A stretch of 64,000 nucleotides of DNA. Origin: Pseudomonas hunanensis. GTDB taxonomy: Bacteria; Pseudomonadota; Gammaproteobacteria; Pseudomonadales; Pseudomonadaceae. Positions 36,271 to 44,373 of the stretch are shown here, piece by piece (the stretch's first letter is position 1; the number at the start of each line of letters is the position of its first letter). The notes under the pieces are model-generated. The model searched no databases and was not told where the DNA came from. It saw only the letters and a program-made list of their open reading frames with translations. The stretch is taken from positions 32,882-96,881 of the forward strand of contig NZ_QJRC01000092.1 of the NCBI RefSeq assembly GCF_013393325.1. Reading direction: 5' to 3'. The position numbers and the translations under genes are program-made.

Positions 36271-37797
36271 ATGCAGGTAGGATTCAGGGCGTTGGCCGAT
36301 CGATATGGCATCACGATGGTGCAGCCACTTCGTGTCGAATCGACGATCGGAACCACCCGGGTGAGCCGTGACAGCGACGGGCTTGTGAGCAATCAATACC
36401 CCCCAAGCTATCGGCCATCGGACAATTTTGCAGGGCATTTCGAATTCGGCCTCAAATACGAGGACATTCACCTCGAGTTCTTTGCGCGCTTGTTTGCTGC
36501 CGTGGGCCCTGAGCCGGTCGAGGCCTGGTGCAGGCAATCCCCTTTTGGCCAGTTTGCCCGCCGTACCGGTTTTTTCTACGAATGGCTCACAGGCACCCGA
36601 CTGGATGTGCCGGATGTCGGCAATGGTGCCTACTGTGATGCCGTCGCCAGTCATAAATATTTGGTTCGTACCTCGCCACTGCGTGTGCGCCGCTGGCGGG
36701 TAAACGACAACTTGCCGGGTACGTCAGGTTTCTGCCCGGTGCTACGCCGTACCGAGGAGGTTCAAAATGCCTTGGCATTCGACCTGGCGGCTGCATTGGG
36801 TGAACTCGACCAGGCCTTCGGTGCCGACATTCTGCTGCGCAGCGCCAGCTGGTTGACCTTCAAGGAGTCGCGCGCCAGCTTTCTAATCGAGAAAGAAGCC
36901 GATCAAGCGGACAGGATCCAACGGTTTGCGCACGTGATTGCCAGGTATTGTGGCACTGTCGAAGAACCGCTGAGCGAGCGATCGCTGCACAAGTTGCAGG
37001 CCGGGATATTGGGGCACGAAGCACTTGGTCTGGGGTTGCGGCAGTCCCCTGTTTTTGTCGGGCAGGCGACCATGCGCGAAGACATCGTGCACTACATCGC
37101 GCCCCATTACGGCCAGGTCGCGGAGCTGATCGATGGGCTCAAGGCTTTCGAAGCAGCTACACGAGGTGCCGAGTCTTTAGCCAGGGCCGCCGTTTTGGCA
37201 TTTGGTTTCGTGTACATCCACCCGATGCGTGATGGCAATGGCCGCATCCATCGTTTTCTCATCAATGACACCTTGATTCGCGACAAGGCCATGCCTGCCG
37301 GGGTCATCCTGCCGGTGTCCGCTACCATCACCAGTTCGATCGCGTTTCGTGTGGGATACGACCAGGTGCTGGAAGTATTTTCCAGGCCGTTCATGCAGCG
37401 CTATGGGGCGTCATATCGGTTTGGCAAAGCCACCACTTACACGGACGGCACCTCGAGCAACTTCATGTTCGATGAGTACGATGATGCGGCCGTCGCCTGG
37501 CGATACCCGGATTTGACCGCGCATGTGTTGTACACCGCGCGAGTCATCGAGCATACCGTGCGCAAGGAGATGGCCGATGAAGCGCGGGTGCTGGTGGTAT
37601 TCCGGCGTGCCCAGGAGCACCTGAAGGACGTGCTGGAAATGCCCGATCCGGACGCCAGTCGCATTATCCGCTCACTCAAGGAAAACGGCTGGCAGGTTTC
37701 CGGCAAGTTGAAAAAGGCTTACCCGGAGCTGGAGGATGCCGCACGGGCCGAGCGCGTTGTGCACGCTGTGCGCTCGGCTTTTGACGACGTCCTGTAG
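36271..37797 (+). CDS. Fic-domain protein (AMP transferase family) with internal inhibitory motif
   Basis: The 508-residue protein has the Fic core HPMRDGNGRIHR at 317-328, with catalytic His317 and the GNGR anion site. A class II-type inhibitory helix motif appears earlier: Ser203-Phe-Leu-Ile-Glu207, matching the S-x-x-x-E pattern whose Glu blocks ATP binding. The flap region TMREDIVHYIAPH (267-280) is present. The C-terminal 90 residues (RVLVVFRRAQEHLKDVL... SRIIRSLKENGW) look like a winged-helix domain. Fic proteins transfer AMP or other groups to target hydroxyls; the target is unknown. No antitoxin gene is adjacent. It ends 5 bp from a convergent regulator gene. AAAGGA precedes the ATG. 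Confidence 0.88.
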   Translation: MQVGFRALADRYGITMVQPLRVESTIGTTRVSRDSDGLVSNQYPPSYRPSDNFAGHFEFGLKYEDIHLEFFARLFAAVGPEPVEAWCRQSPFGQFARRTGFFYEWLTGTRLDVPDVGNGAYCDAVASHKYLVRTSPLRVRRWRVNDNLPGTSGFCPVLRRTEEVQNALAFDLAAALGELDQAFGADILLRSASWLTFKESRASFLIEKEADQADRIQRFAHVIARYCGTVEEPLSERSLHKLQAGILGHEALGLGLRQSPVFVGQATMREDIVHYIAPHYGQVAELIDGLKAFEAATRGAESLARAAVLAFGFVYIHPMRDGNGRIHRFLINDTLIRDKAMPAGVILPVSATITSSIAFRVGYDQVLEVFSRPFMQRYGASYRFGKATTYTDGTSSNFMFDEYDDAAVAWRYPDLTAHVLYTARVIEHTVRKEMADEARVLVVFRRAQEHLKDVLEMPDPDASRIIRSLKENGWQVSGKLKKAYPELEDAARAERVVHAVRSAFDDVL

Positions 37798-37802
37798 GTT
37801 GC

Positions 37803-38882
37803 TTAGCGGGACGCCAGTCGAGCCTCGAGTGCAGCGATGTGCGCCTGTAGCCGCTCATGCTCCTGGCGCTCGGCGCCGATGTCTTCGAACACGCTGATCA
37901 GGTGCTCCGGCTCGCCATTGGCACGGCGCTGCAGCGAGGTGCGCGCGCGTACCCAGATGTACTCGCCGCTCTTGTGGCGCACACGCTTTTCCACCTCGTA
38001 ACGCTCGGTTTCGCCGGCCAGCATGCGCTGCAGCAACTGCAGGTTCTGGGCCAGGTCGTCGGGGTGGGTGATCTGCTGGAAGGTCATGCCATACAGCTCG
38101 TCGGCACGGTAGCCCAGTAGCTCGCACAGGCTGTTGTTGACCCGCTGCCAGGTGCCGTCCGGGTCGATGTAGGCGAGGGCGCCCCAGGCCAGCTCGAAGA
38201 TCGCCCGAAAGCGCTCCTCGCTTTGGCTCAGCGCCTGCTGGGCGACCTGGCGTTCGGTGTTGTCCATGCTGATGCCGACCATTTTCACCGAGCGGCCGGC
38301 GCTGTCACGCACGACCGTGGCGCGGGAAGAAATCCAGCGCACTTCACCGTCCGGGCGGGTGATGCGGAAGTCGCATTCGCAGCCACTGCCGTCGGCCACC
38401 GCGTCGGCGTACATCCCCTGCATGCGCTGCACGTCTTCGTCGGGCAGGTGCCTCCAGAAGTCTTCGTTGTGGTGGACCGGCCAGCCATAGACCTGCTCGA
38501 CGTTGGGCGAGTAGGTAACTTCGTCGCTGATCAGGTTCCATTCCCAGGTGACGATGCGCGCGCCTTCCTGGGCCAGCTTCATGCGTGTTTCGCTTTCCAT
38601 GATCTCGGCGGTCAGGCGCCGGCGCAGGTCGGTCATGGGCAGCTCGACCACCTGTGGTTGCTGGATGTTCTGCAGTGCCTCGTCGCCATAGCGCAGCCAG
38701 ATCCAGTTGACCTTGAGAAAGTCGGCCAGCTTGCGCAGGTTGTCGTAGTCGATCTCGCCGCCACGGGTCCATTTGTGCACGGCGGTGCGCGAAATACCCA
38801 AGGCCGTGCCCACGGCTTGCAGGGTCAGCTTGTGATGCTCGAGCAGTTCCTTGAGGCGGAAGGCGAAGCTGTTTTCCAACAT
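37803..38882 (-). CDS. HTH (Cro/CI type) regulator with two PAS domains
   Basis: The 359-residue protein begins with a lambda-repressor-like HTH at about 5-65 (LTLQAVGTALGISRTAVHKWTRGGEIDYDNLRKLADFL) and continues with two PAS/PAC units: about 100-225 (VTWEWNLISDEVTYSPNVEQVYGW, then DNTERQ) and about 230-340 (FRAIFELAWGALAYIDPDGTWQRVNN, then FEDIGAERQEHERL). No kinase, GGDEF or sigma-54 domain is attached, an unusual combination. I set the start at ATG 38882; a longer frame crosses the REP pair. It lies after cntB on the same strand, separated by the REP pair. It may control the cnt module, sensing a redox or small-molecule cue through PAS. Confidence 0.8.
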   Translation of the reverse strand: MLENSFAFRLKELLEHHKLTLQAVGTALGISRTAVHKWTRGGEIDYDNLRKLADFLKVNWIWLRYGDEALQNIQQPQVVELPMTDLRRRLTAEIMESETRMKLAQEGARIVTWEWNLISDEVTYSPNVEQVYGWPVHHNEDFWRHLPDEDVQRMQGMYADAVADGSGCECDFRITRPDGEVRWISSRATVVRDSAGRSVKMVGISMDNTERQVAQQALSQSEERFRAIFELAWGALAYIDPDGTWQRVNNSLCELLGYRADELYGMTFQQITHPDDLAQNLQLLQRMLAGETERYEVEKRVRHKSGEYIWVRARTSLQRRANGEPEHLISVFEDIGAERQEHERLQAHIAALEARLASR

Positions 38883-38972
38883 CGGCAGGGTGTCCTGATC
38901 TGGGCCAAGAGCCTGCCAGTATACGCAACTTGTCAACTTTGGGTTGACGGCCCTGGGCGATTTGCAACTCCT

Positions 38973-39086
38973 TGTAGGAGTGGCCTTGTGTCGCGATGGG
39001 CCGCACAGCGGCCCCGGCAATTGTGTGCCAGGGCAAAGATCCTGGGGCCGCTGTGCGGCCCATCGCGACACAAGGCCGCTCCTACA
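38973..39086. repeat. REP pair between cntB and the HTH-PAS regulator
   Basis: The arms 38973-39015 and 39044-39086 are 43 nt long and inverted with a single mismatch (GAGTGG against GAGCGG). They carry the same TGTAGGAG...TTGTGTCGCGATGGGCCGC unit as the pair at 14677. The element separates two minus-strand genes and probably stops transcription from cntB running into the regulator gene. Confidence 0.9.
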
Positions 39087-39099
39087 GGGACCGCATTTG

Positions 39100-40071
39100 T
39101 CAGAGATCAAGCACAAGCCGCGCCGTACGGGCGCGCGAGACGCACAGCATAATGCTCTGCTGCGCGGCTTTTTCTTCGTCGCTCAGGTACTGGTCGTAAT
39201 GCTCGGCTTCACCTTCAAGAATGGCCGTCTCGCATGTACCGCACACGCCTTCGCGGCACAGGCACTCGACCTTGGCGGCCTTGGACTTCTCGATGGCCTG
39301 CAGAATGGTCATGCCTTCTTCCACTTGCAACTCCACACCCGACTGCGCCAACACCACGGTAAAGGCACTGCCGGTGACCGGGGTGGCGGCGAACTGTTCC
39401 CAATGCACGCGCTGTTCGGCGATGCCGGCTTGGGCTGCGCAGGCGATGACCGCATCGATCAGCGGTTTGGGGCCGCAGACGTACAGGTGCGCTTGCGCGT
39501 CCAGCCCCGCGCACAAGGCGGCCAGGTCAAGCTTGCGGTCGAGGCTGTCGATGTAGAATTGCGTGTTGGCAGCGTGCGGGCCGTTGGCCAACTGGTCCTG
39601 GAACGCACCGTGCTCTGGCGCACGGAAGGCATAGTGCAGCTCGTAGTCGGTGCTGCCGTCTTCCAGCTCGTGCAATTGCGCCAGGAACGGGGTGATGCCG
39701 ATGCCGCCGGCAATCAGCACGTGACGGCCAGCCGAAGGGTCGAGGGCGAACAAGTTGTTGGGCGAGGAGATGGTCAGGCGAGTGCCGACCTCCACCTGCT
39801 GGTGCATGAACGCCGAGCCGCCTTTGGACTGCTCTTCCAGGCGCACGCCGATCTGGTAGCTGCGGGTGTCGCGCGGGTCGCTCATCAGCGAGTAGGCGTT
39901 GCTGAACTGGCTGCCGTCGGCGCCTTGCATCTGCACGATGACATGGCTGCCGCCGGTGAAGGCGGGCATCGCCGCGCCGTCTTCGCGGGCCAGGGTAAAG
40001 CGCTTGATCAGCGGCGTGGCTTGTTCCACGTCGGTTACGCGGACGCTGAACATTTCATAAGTGTTGGCCAT
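39100..40071 (-). CDS. cntB: Carnitine monooxygenase-type reductase CntB
   Basis: The 323-residue oxygenase reductase has a flavin domain with NAYSLMSDPRDTRSY (about 59-73), an NAD domain with GGIGITPFLAQL (about 123), and a C-terminal [2Fe-2S] domain with CLCREGVCGTC and a final Cys. The length fits CntB (YeaX). GAGGTGA precedes the ATG at 40071. It lies 78 bp after the Rieske oxygenase stop and would supply electrons from NAD(P)H to it. VanB and IacF in this window share the layout, so the partner gene is what gives it a name. Confidence 0.82.
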   Translation of the reverse strand: MANTYEMFSVRVTDVEQATPLIKRFTLAREDGAAMPAFTGGSHVIVQMQGADGSQFSNAYSLMSDPRDTRSYQIGVRLEEQSKGGSAFMHQQVEVGTRLTISSPNNLFALDPSAGRHVLIAGGIGITPFLAQLHELEDGSTDYELHYAFRAPEHGAFQDQLANGPHAANTQFYIDSLDRKLDLAALCAGLDAQAHLYVCGPKPLIDAVIACAAQAGIAEQRVHWEQFAATPVTGSAFTVVLAQSGVELQVEEGMTILQAIEKSKAAKVECLCREGVCGTCETAILEGEAEHYDQYLSDEEKAAQQSIMLCVSRARTARLVLDL

Positions 40072-40149
40072 GGTTCACCTCGACTGCCTGGGCGCGCGGC
40101 AGGCCCTGCCGCGCACCTTTACGTGCAAAAAAACGTGGAGCGGTTGCCA

Positions 40150-41271
40150 TCAATCGTCGAGGTGGGCCACGGCGATCAGGTTGTGGAAGTGGGCAATGCC
40201 GTGCTCGCTCATACCGCTGCGTTCGCGGTCGGCCATGATGCGGCCCTGGCCACGGTAGCCTCGCGACTTGAGGCCCTTCTGCACGCTTTCGACCAGGCGC
40301 AGGTCTTCTGGGCGGAACACTTCGCGGTACCAGTCGATCAGCTTCTGCTGTTCCTCGGTGATGTCCTTGTTGAGGAAGTAGATGTCGTAGTGTTGCAGGG
40401 TGGTTTCGGCATCGACCGGGAACTCGTAGATCACGGTCATGAAGTTGGCCCCTGGCGGCACGTTGAACATGGTGCACGGCCAGGCCCAGAAGCCGGCGAA
40501 CGACGGGTCCTTCACGTTTTCGTCGAACTTGAACGACTGTTCCGAAGGCTTGGCCAGGCCATATTGCAGGGTCCAGTTACCGTGCATGGTGTGGCTGTAC
40601 TGGCCGACGTCGACCGAGTCGGAGAAGCCTGGGTGCGCCGGGGCGCAGTGGTAGCACTCGAGGTAGTTGTCGACGATCGACTTCCAGTTGGCAGGGGTGT
40701 CGCTGACGAAGCGTGCTGCCAGGTGCAGGTCGTCGATCACCGCGCAGGCTTCGCGCATGCGCGTTTGCAGGCCTGGCAACTGGTCTTCGACAGAGCCTGC
40801 GTCCATGTCCATGTTGATGAAGATGAAGCCGGCATATTCCTCTACGCGCAGCTGCACCAGGGTGGAGTTCTCTTTGTCGAAGTTCACCACGTTGTCGCAG
40901 TTGCGGGCGTGGGCCAGTTCGCCGTCGAGCTTGAAGGTCCAGGCGTGGTATGGGCAGGTGATGACGTTCTTGGCTTTGCCGCTGCCGCTGAGCAACTGGT
41001 GGCCACGGTGCGGGCAGACGTTGTAGAACGCACGCAGCACGCTGTCACGGCCGCGCACGACGATGATGCTTTCGCCAATTACTTCGCGGGTGATGTAGGC
41101 ATTGTTGTCTGCCACTTCGCTGCGGTGGCCCACGCAGATCCAGCTGCGGGCGAAGATGGCTTCTTTCTCGTGTTCGAACACTGCGGCCTTGGTGTAGAAA
41201 TTGGCCGGGATGGTGAAGGCCTCGTCGGCGTTTGCGCAGAAATCGGCGGGCAGGCGTTTGAAGTCGTTCAT
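40150..41271 (-). CDS. cntA: Rieske oxygenase of the carnitine monooxygenase type (CntA/YeaW)
   Basis: This 373-residue protein has a Rieske centre CPHRGH (C86, H88) and CPYH (C106, H109). The catalytic iron ligands lie in NYLECYHCAPAH with H208 and H213. The bridging residue, Asp in most Rieske oxygenases, is Glu205 here; CntA from Acinetobacter is known for Glu at this same number, and length matches. CntA splits L-carnitine into trimethylamine and malic semialdehyde. Glycine betaine, gamma-butyrobetaine or stachydrine oxygenases are related alternatives. A BCCT transporter and a D-malate-type dehydrogenase beside it favour carnitine. A repeated GGTTAAC element lies upstream. Confidence 0.8.
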   Translation of the reverse strand: MNDFKRLPADFCANADEAFTIPANFYTKAAVFEHEKEAIFARSWICVGHRSEVADNNAYITREVIGESIIVVRGRDSVLRAFYNVCPHRGHQLLSGSGKAKNVITCPYHAWTFKLDGELAHARNCDNVVNFDKENSTLVQLRVEEYAGFIFINMDMDAGSVEDQLPGLQTRMREACAVIDDLHLAARFVSDTPANWKSIVDNYLECYHCAPAHPGFSDSVDVGQYSHTMHGNWTLQYGLAKPSEQSFKFDENVKDPSFAGFWAWPCTMFNVPPGANFMTVIYEFPVDAETTLQHYDIYFLNKDITEEQQKLIDWYREVFRPEDLRLVESVQKGLKSRGYRGQGRIMADRERSGMSEHGIAHFHNLIAVAHLDD

Positions 41272-41301
41272 GACAGGTTTCTCACAAGCTCGGTTTTTAG
41301 T

Positions 41302-41334
41302 TGTTGGTTAACGCGTATCTGTTGGTTAACAGAT
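41302..41334. promoter_or_regulatory. Operator-like repeats upstream of cntA
   Basis: TGTTGGTTAAC occurs twice with an 18-bp period (41302-41312 and 41320-41330). The second copy is part of a palindrome ATCTGTT-GGTT-AACAGAT (41317-41334). An almost identical 18-mer (two differences) lies upstream of the BCCT gene at 43091-43108, so one regulator probably binds both. The first copy starts 31 bp before the cntA ATG. Confidence 0.6.
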
Positions 41335-41359
41335 CAGGCAAAAAAATTTGCAACCCTTC

Positions 41360-41384
41360 AAAGGGGCCGCAGTGCGGCCCCTTT
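41360..41384 (-). terminator. Terminator of the BCCT transporter gene
   Basis: An 11-bp GC-rich stem (AAAGGGGCCGC against GCGGCCCCTTT) with a 3-nt loop begins 8 bp after the BCCT stop. On the minus strand the stem ends in TTT, and a longer T-run follows further on. It separates BCCT transcription from cntA, which therefore has its own promoter. Confidence 0.75.
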
Positions 41385-41391
41385 GATTTCA

Positions 41392-42990
41392 TCAATGCAC
41401 GGCAGCAGCGCTGCGCGGTGCATGCTCGGCAGGTTGTTCACCGGCCATCCGTGCAGCCTCTTCTTCGATGATGTGGGCCGGTACCTGGCCGTAGTCAGCG
41501 ACCATCCACTTGAGGAAGCCGTAGATCTTCACCAGCAGAATCACCATGAACGGGATTGCGGTCAGCACCACGGCAGTCTTCATGGTCGACAGCGAAGCCT
41601 TGGCGAACAGCATGGCCAACGGCACCAGGGTCAATACCACACACCAGAACAGGCGGTGGGTCGGTGTCGGGTCGTCACCTTCACGCAGGTTGCGAGTGCT
41701 GGTGGCTGCCACCGCGTAGGCTGCGGCATCCATGTGCGAAGCGCAGAAGATGGCCATGATGAACAGGTACACGCCAAGGAACACTTGGCCCCACGGCAAC
41801 GCCAGCAGCAGGTGGGTTACAGCCGATTCACCACCTTGCTCGGCCAGCATCTTCGGTACGTCCACCGCGCCGGTGATGAACTGGTGCATGCTGTAGCTTT
41901 CCAGTGCGCCGAAGAAGAACCAGCAACCGAAGCTGCCGCCCAGCAGCAGGGCCAGGACCACTTCCTTGATCTGCCGGCCGCGCGAAACGCGGGTGACGAA
42001 CATGGCTACGCCCGGGGCGTACGACACCCACCACAGCCAGTAGAACACCGTCCAGTTGCGGGTGAAGGCACCGTCGCCGGCCGGGTCGGTGAACAGGCTC
42101 ATGTGCACGTAGTTCTGGATCATCAGGCCAATCGAGTTGGCGGTGTTGTTGAGGGTGAACTGGGTTGGGCCGACCAGCAGGACGACAGCGGCAAACACCA
42201 GCGCGCCGATGCACACCATCTTGCTCAGGCGCTGCAGGCCGCCATCGATGCCGATGTAGGAGCTGAGCGAGAACATCACCGCCACGCCGCCGATCACCAT
42301 CAATTGCACGGTGAAGGTATCCGGGGTGCCGGTCAGGTCATGCAGGCCGCGCGTCAGGGTAGAGGCAGTGAGGGCCAGCGACACGGTCAGGGCGCCCATC
42401 ATGGTCAACAGGAAGATCAGGTCGACAGTACGGCCTACTGGCCCGGTGGCCTTGAAACCCGTCACCGCTTCGATAATCGACGCCAGGTTCAGGCCGCTCT
42501 TCTTGCGGACATGGAAGTGGTAGGCCATGGCCAGCGAAGCCAAGGCGTAGATCGACCAGGCGCTGATGCCCCAGTGGAAGAACGAGTAGCCCACGCTGTA
42601 CTCCAGCGCCTTGGGGGTGGCGGCGGCGATGTTCAGGCCTGGGGTCTGATAGTAGTAGGCCCATTCCATCACGCCCCAGTACAGGGTCGAGGACCCCATG
42701 CCGGCACAGATGAACATGAACACCCAGGTGGCGGTGGCGTATTCAGGCTTGCCACTGCCCAGGCGGATGTTGCCGTATTTGCTGAAAGCCAGGTACAGCA
42801 CCGCCAGGGTACTGGCGAACACCAGCACCTGCACGCTGGTACCGAAGGTGCGGGTGGACAGCTCGAACAACTGGTTGGCGGCGCTTTCAGCCTGGGCGGG
42901 GAAGGCTGCAAGGCCGATCACGGTGAGCAGCACGGCAATCAGGCTCACGGTAATCAGGAACACATCAATCTTTTTATTCTTGTGCGACAT
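41392..42990 (-). CDS. BCCT-family betaine/carnitine transporter
   Basis: The 532-residue protein has about 12 membrane segments. The glycine-rich stretch [25 protein letters not shown] (about 85-110) and the conserved aromatic segment [33 protein letters not shown] (about 315-350) define the betaine/carnitine/choline family. The second of two adjacent ATGs (42990) is used because AGGAG stands 6 bp before it. The Trp/Tyr box for trimethylammonium binding is evident. Neighbouring cntAB suggests carnitine or gamma-butyrobetaine. It has its own terminator and its own copy of the shared operator upstream. Confidence 0.88.
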   Translation of the reverse strand: MSHKNKKIDVFLITVSLIAVLLTVIGLAAFPAQAESAANQLFELSTRTFGTSVQVLVFASTLAVLYLAFSKYGNIRLGSGKPEYATATWVFMFICAGMGSSTLYWGVMEWAYYYQTPGLNIAAATPKALEYSVGYSFFHWGISAWSIYALASLAMAYHFHVRKKSGLNLASIIEAVTGFKATGPVGRTVDLIFLLTMMGALTVSLALTASTLTRGLHDLTGTPDTFTVQLMVIGGVAVMFSLSSYIGIDGGLQRLSKMVCIGALVFAAVVLLVGPTQFTLNNTANSIGLMIQNYVHMSLFTDPAGDGAFTRNWTVFYWLWWVSYAPGVAMFVTRVSRGRQIKEVVLALLLGGSFGCWFFFGALESYSMHQFITGAVDVPKMLAEQGGESAVTHLLLALPWGQVFLGVYLFIMAIFCASHMDAAAYAVAATSTRNLREGDDPTPTHRLFWCVVLTLVPLAMLFAKASLSTMKTAVVLTAIPFMVILLVKIYGFLKWMVADYGQVPAHIIEEEAARMAGEQPAEHAPRSAAAVH

Positions 42991-43065
42991 CATCGTCTCC
43001 TGGGACGTTGGCGTACTTGTCATACCCGGCAGGCATCCGGGGTGTAGCGGTACAACTCCTTCCGT

Positions 43066-43108
43066 GGTTGTTAACCTTTAGTTTACTAATATCTAATGGT
43101 TAACAGAT
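43066..43108. promoter_or_regulatory. Operator-like sites upstream of the BCCT gene
   Basis: ATCTAATGGTTAACAGAT at 43091-43108 matches the cntA-proximal site in 16 of 18 positions. A second GTTAAC site, the palindrome GGTT-GTT-AACC, lies at 43066-43076. Two sites before each gene with the same core suggest joint control of uptake and cleavage. Candidate binders are the LysR regulator at 44374 or the HTH-PAS-PAS regulator at 37803. Confidence 0.6.
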
Positions 43109-43142
43109 TCTGCATACAATCTGCGCCGCTAGCAAGAGGCAA

Positions 43143-43178
43143 GGGGCCGATTGTCAGACACTTCTGACAATCGGCCCC
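43143..43178 (-). terminator. Strong terminator of the D-malate/tartrate dehydrogenase gene
   Basis: A perfect 16-bp stem (GGGGCCGATTGTCAGA against its complement) with a 4-nt loop lies 6 bp after the dehydrogenase stop on the minus strand. There is no strong U-run, but the stem is long and GC-rich. It would insulate the BCCT promoter region from upstream transcription. Confidence 0.7.
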
Positions 43179-43184
43179 TGTGCG

Positions 43185-44276
43185 TCAGGCTTCGACCAGC
43201 GCGGTGATGGCCTGGCCCACTTGCTGGGTGGACTGCTGCCCACCCATGTCGCGGGTGACATCACCGGCGGCGATGACCTGCTCGATGGCCTTGAGGATGT
43301 CGTCGTGGGCGGCGCGGTAGCGTGGGTCGGCGCCGTCGTTGCCAAGGAAGTCGAGCATCAGCGCACCCGACCAGATCATCGCGATCGGGTTGGCGATGTT
43401 CTTGCCGTAGATGTCCGGTGCCGAGCCGTGCACGGGTTCGAACAGCGACGGGAACTTGCGTTCGGGGTTGAGGTTGGCCGACGGCGCGATGCCGATGGTG
43501 CCGGCGCAGGCTGGGCCGAGGTCGGAGAGGATGTCGCCGAACAGGTTCGAAGCCACCACCACGTCAAAGCGGTCCGGCTGCAGCACGAAGCGCGCGCAGA
43601 GGATATCGATATGCTGTTTGTCCCAGCTGATTTCCGGATAATTGGCAGCCATCGCAGCGGTGCGCTCGTCCCAGTACGGCATGCTCACGGCCATGCCGTT
43701 GGACTTGGTGGCCGAGGTGACGTGCTTGCGCTCGCGGGTCTGGGCCACGTCGAAGGCGTACTTGAGAATGCGGTCGACGCCGCGACGGGTGAACACCGAT
43801 TCCTGCAGCACGAACTCGTTTTCGGTGCCTTCGAACATGCGCCCACCCAGCGACGAATATTCGCCCTCGGTGTTCTCGCGGATGACCACGAAGTCGATGT
43901 CACCTGGTTCACGACCTGCCAGCGGGCAAGGCACGCCAGGGAACAGGCGCACTGGGCGGATGTTCACGTATTGGTCGAAGTCTCGGCGGAACTTGAGCAG
44001 CGAACCCCACAGCGAGATGTGGTCCGGCACCTTGTCTGGCCAGCCCACAGCACCGAAGTACAGGGCATCGAAGCCCTTGAGCTGTTCGAACCAGTCGTCC
44101 GGCATCATCTTGCCGTGGGCCAGGTAATAGTCGCAACTGGCCCACTCGAAGAACTCGAAGCTGATGTCCAGGCCATGCTTGCGCGCAGCGGCCTCGACTA
44201 CACGAATGCCTTCAGGCAGTACTTCGTTGCCGATGCCATCGCCGGGGATTGCCGCAATTCTGAAAGTCTTGCTCAT
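43185..44276 (-). CDS. ttuC: Tartrate/D-malate dehydrogenase (decarboxylating), TtuC/DmlA type
   Basis: This 363-residue member of the isocitrate/isopropylmalate dehydrogenase family has IPGDGIGNEVLPEG near 9, GAVGWPDK near 70, VIRENTEGEYSSLGG near 130, and the metal/NAD region NLFGDILSDLG and HGSAPDIYGKNIANP. The start MSKTFRIAAIPGDGIG (ATG 44276) is typical; a GTG 9 bp upstream is in frame. Members oxidise D-malate to pyruvate and CO2, and tartrate. In the cnt context it could process the C4 product of carnitine cleavage once that has been oxidised to malate. It is divergent from a LysR gene. Confidence 0.86.
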   Translation of the reverse strand: MSKTFRIAAIPGDGIGNEVLPEGIRVVEAAARKHGLDISFEFFEWASCDYYLAHGKMMPDDWFEQLKGFDALYFGAVGWPDKVPDHISLWGSLLKFRRDFDQYVNIRPVRLFPGVPCPLAGREPGDIDFVVIRENTEGEYSSLGGRMFEGTENEFVLQESVFTRRGVDRILKYAFDVAQTRERKHVTSATKSNGMAVSMPYWDERTAAMAANYPEISWDKQHIDILCARFVLQPDRFDVVVASNLFGDILSDLGPACAGTIGIAPSANLNPERKFPSLFEPVHGSAPDIYGKNIANPIAMIWSGALMLDFLGNDGADPRYRAAHDDILKAIEQVIAAGDVTRDMGGQQSTQQVGQAITALVEA

Positions 44277-44317
44277 GGGGTGCACTCGTTATCCAGGGAA
44301 CAGGTGCTGGTTATGCT

Positions 44318-44340
44318 ATAAGGGCTTTATCCGGAGATAA
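44318..44340. promoter_or_regulatory. LysR-type inverted repeats between ttuC and its regulator
   Basis: Two overlapping palindromes lie in the 97-bp divergent gap: ATAA-GGGCT-TTAT (44318-44330, a T-rich/A-rich dyad of the LysR kind) and TTATC-CGGA-GATAA (44327-44340). They sit between the two start codons, the usual place for autoregulation plus activation of the divergent gene. Confidence 0.55.
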
Positions 44341-44373
44341 TCTGGCCAATCATGGATTCTTGGAACACGATAC

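Noticed and set aside
38944..43047. Very long plus-strand open frame of 1367 codons antisense to the cnt genes
   Set aside because: It crosses a REP pair, intergenic gaps and four recognisable minus-strand genes. Its translation is low-complexity His/Val/Gln-rich shadow sequence with no family features.
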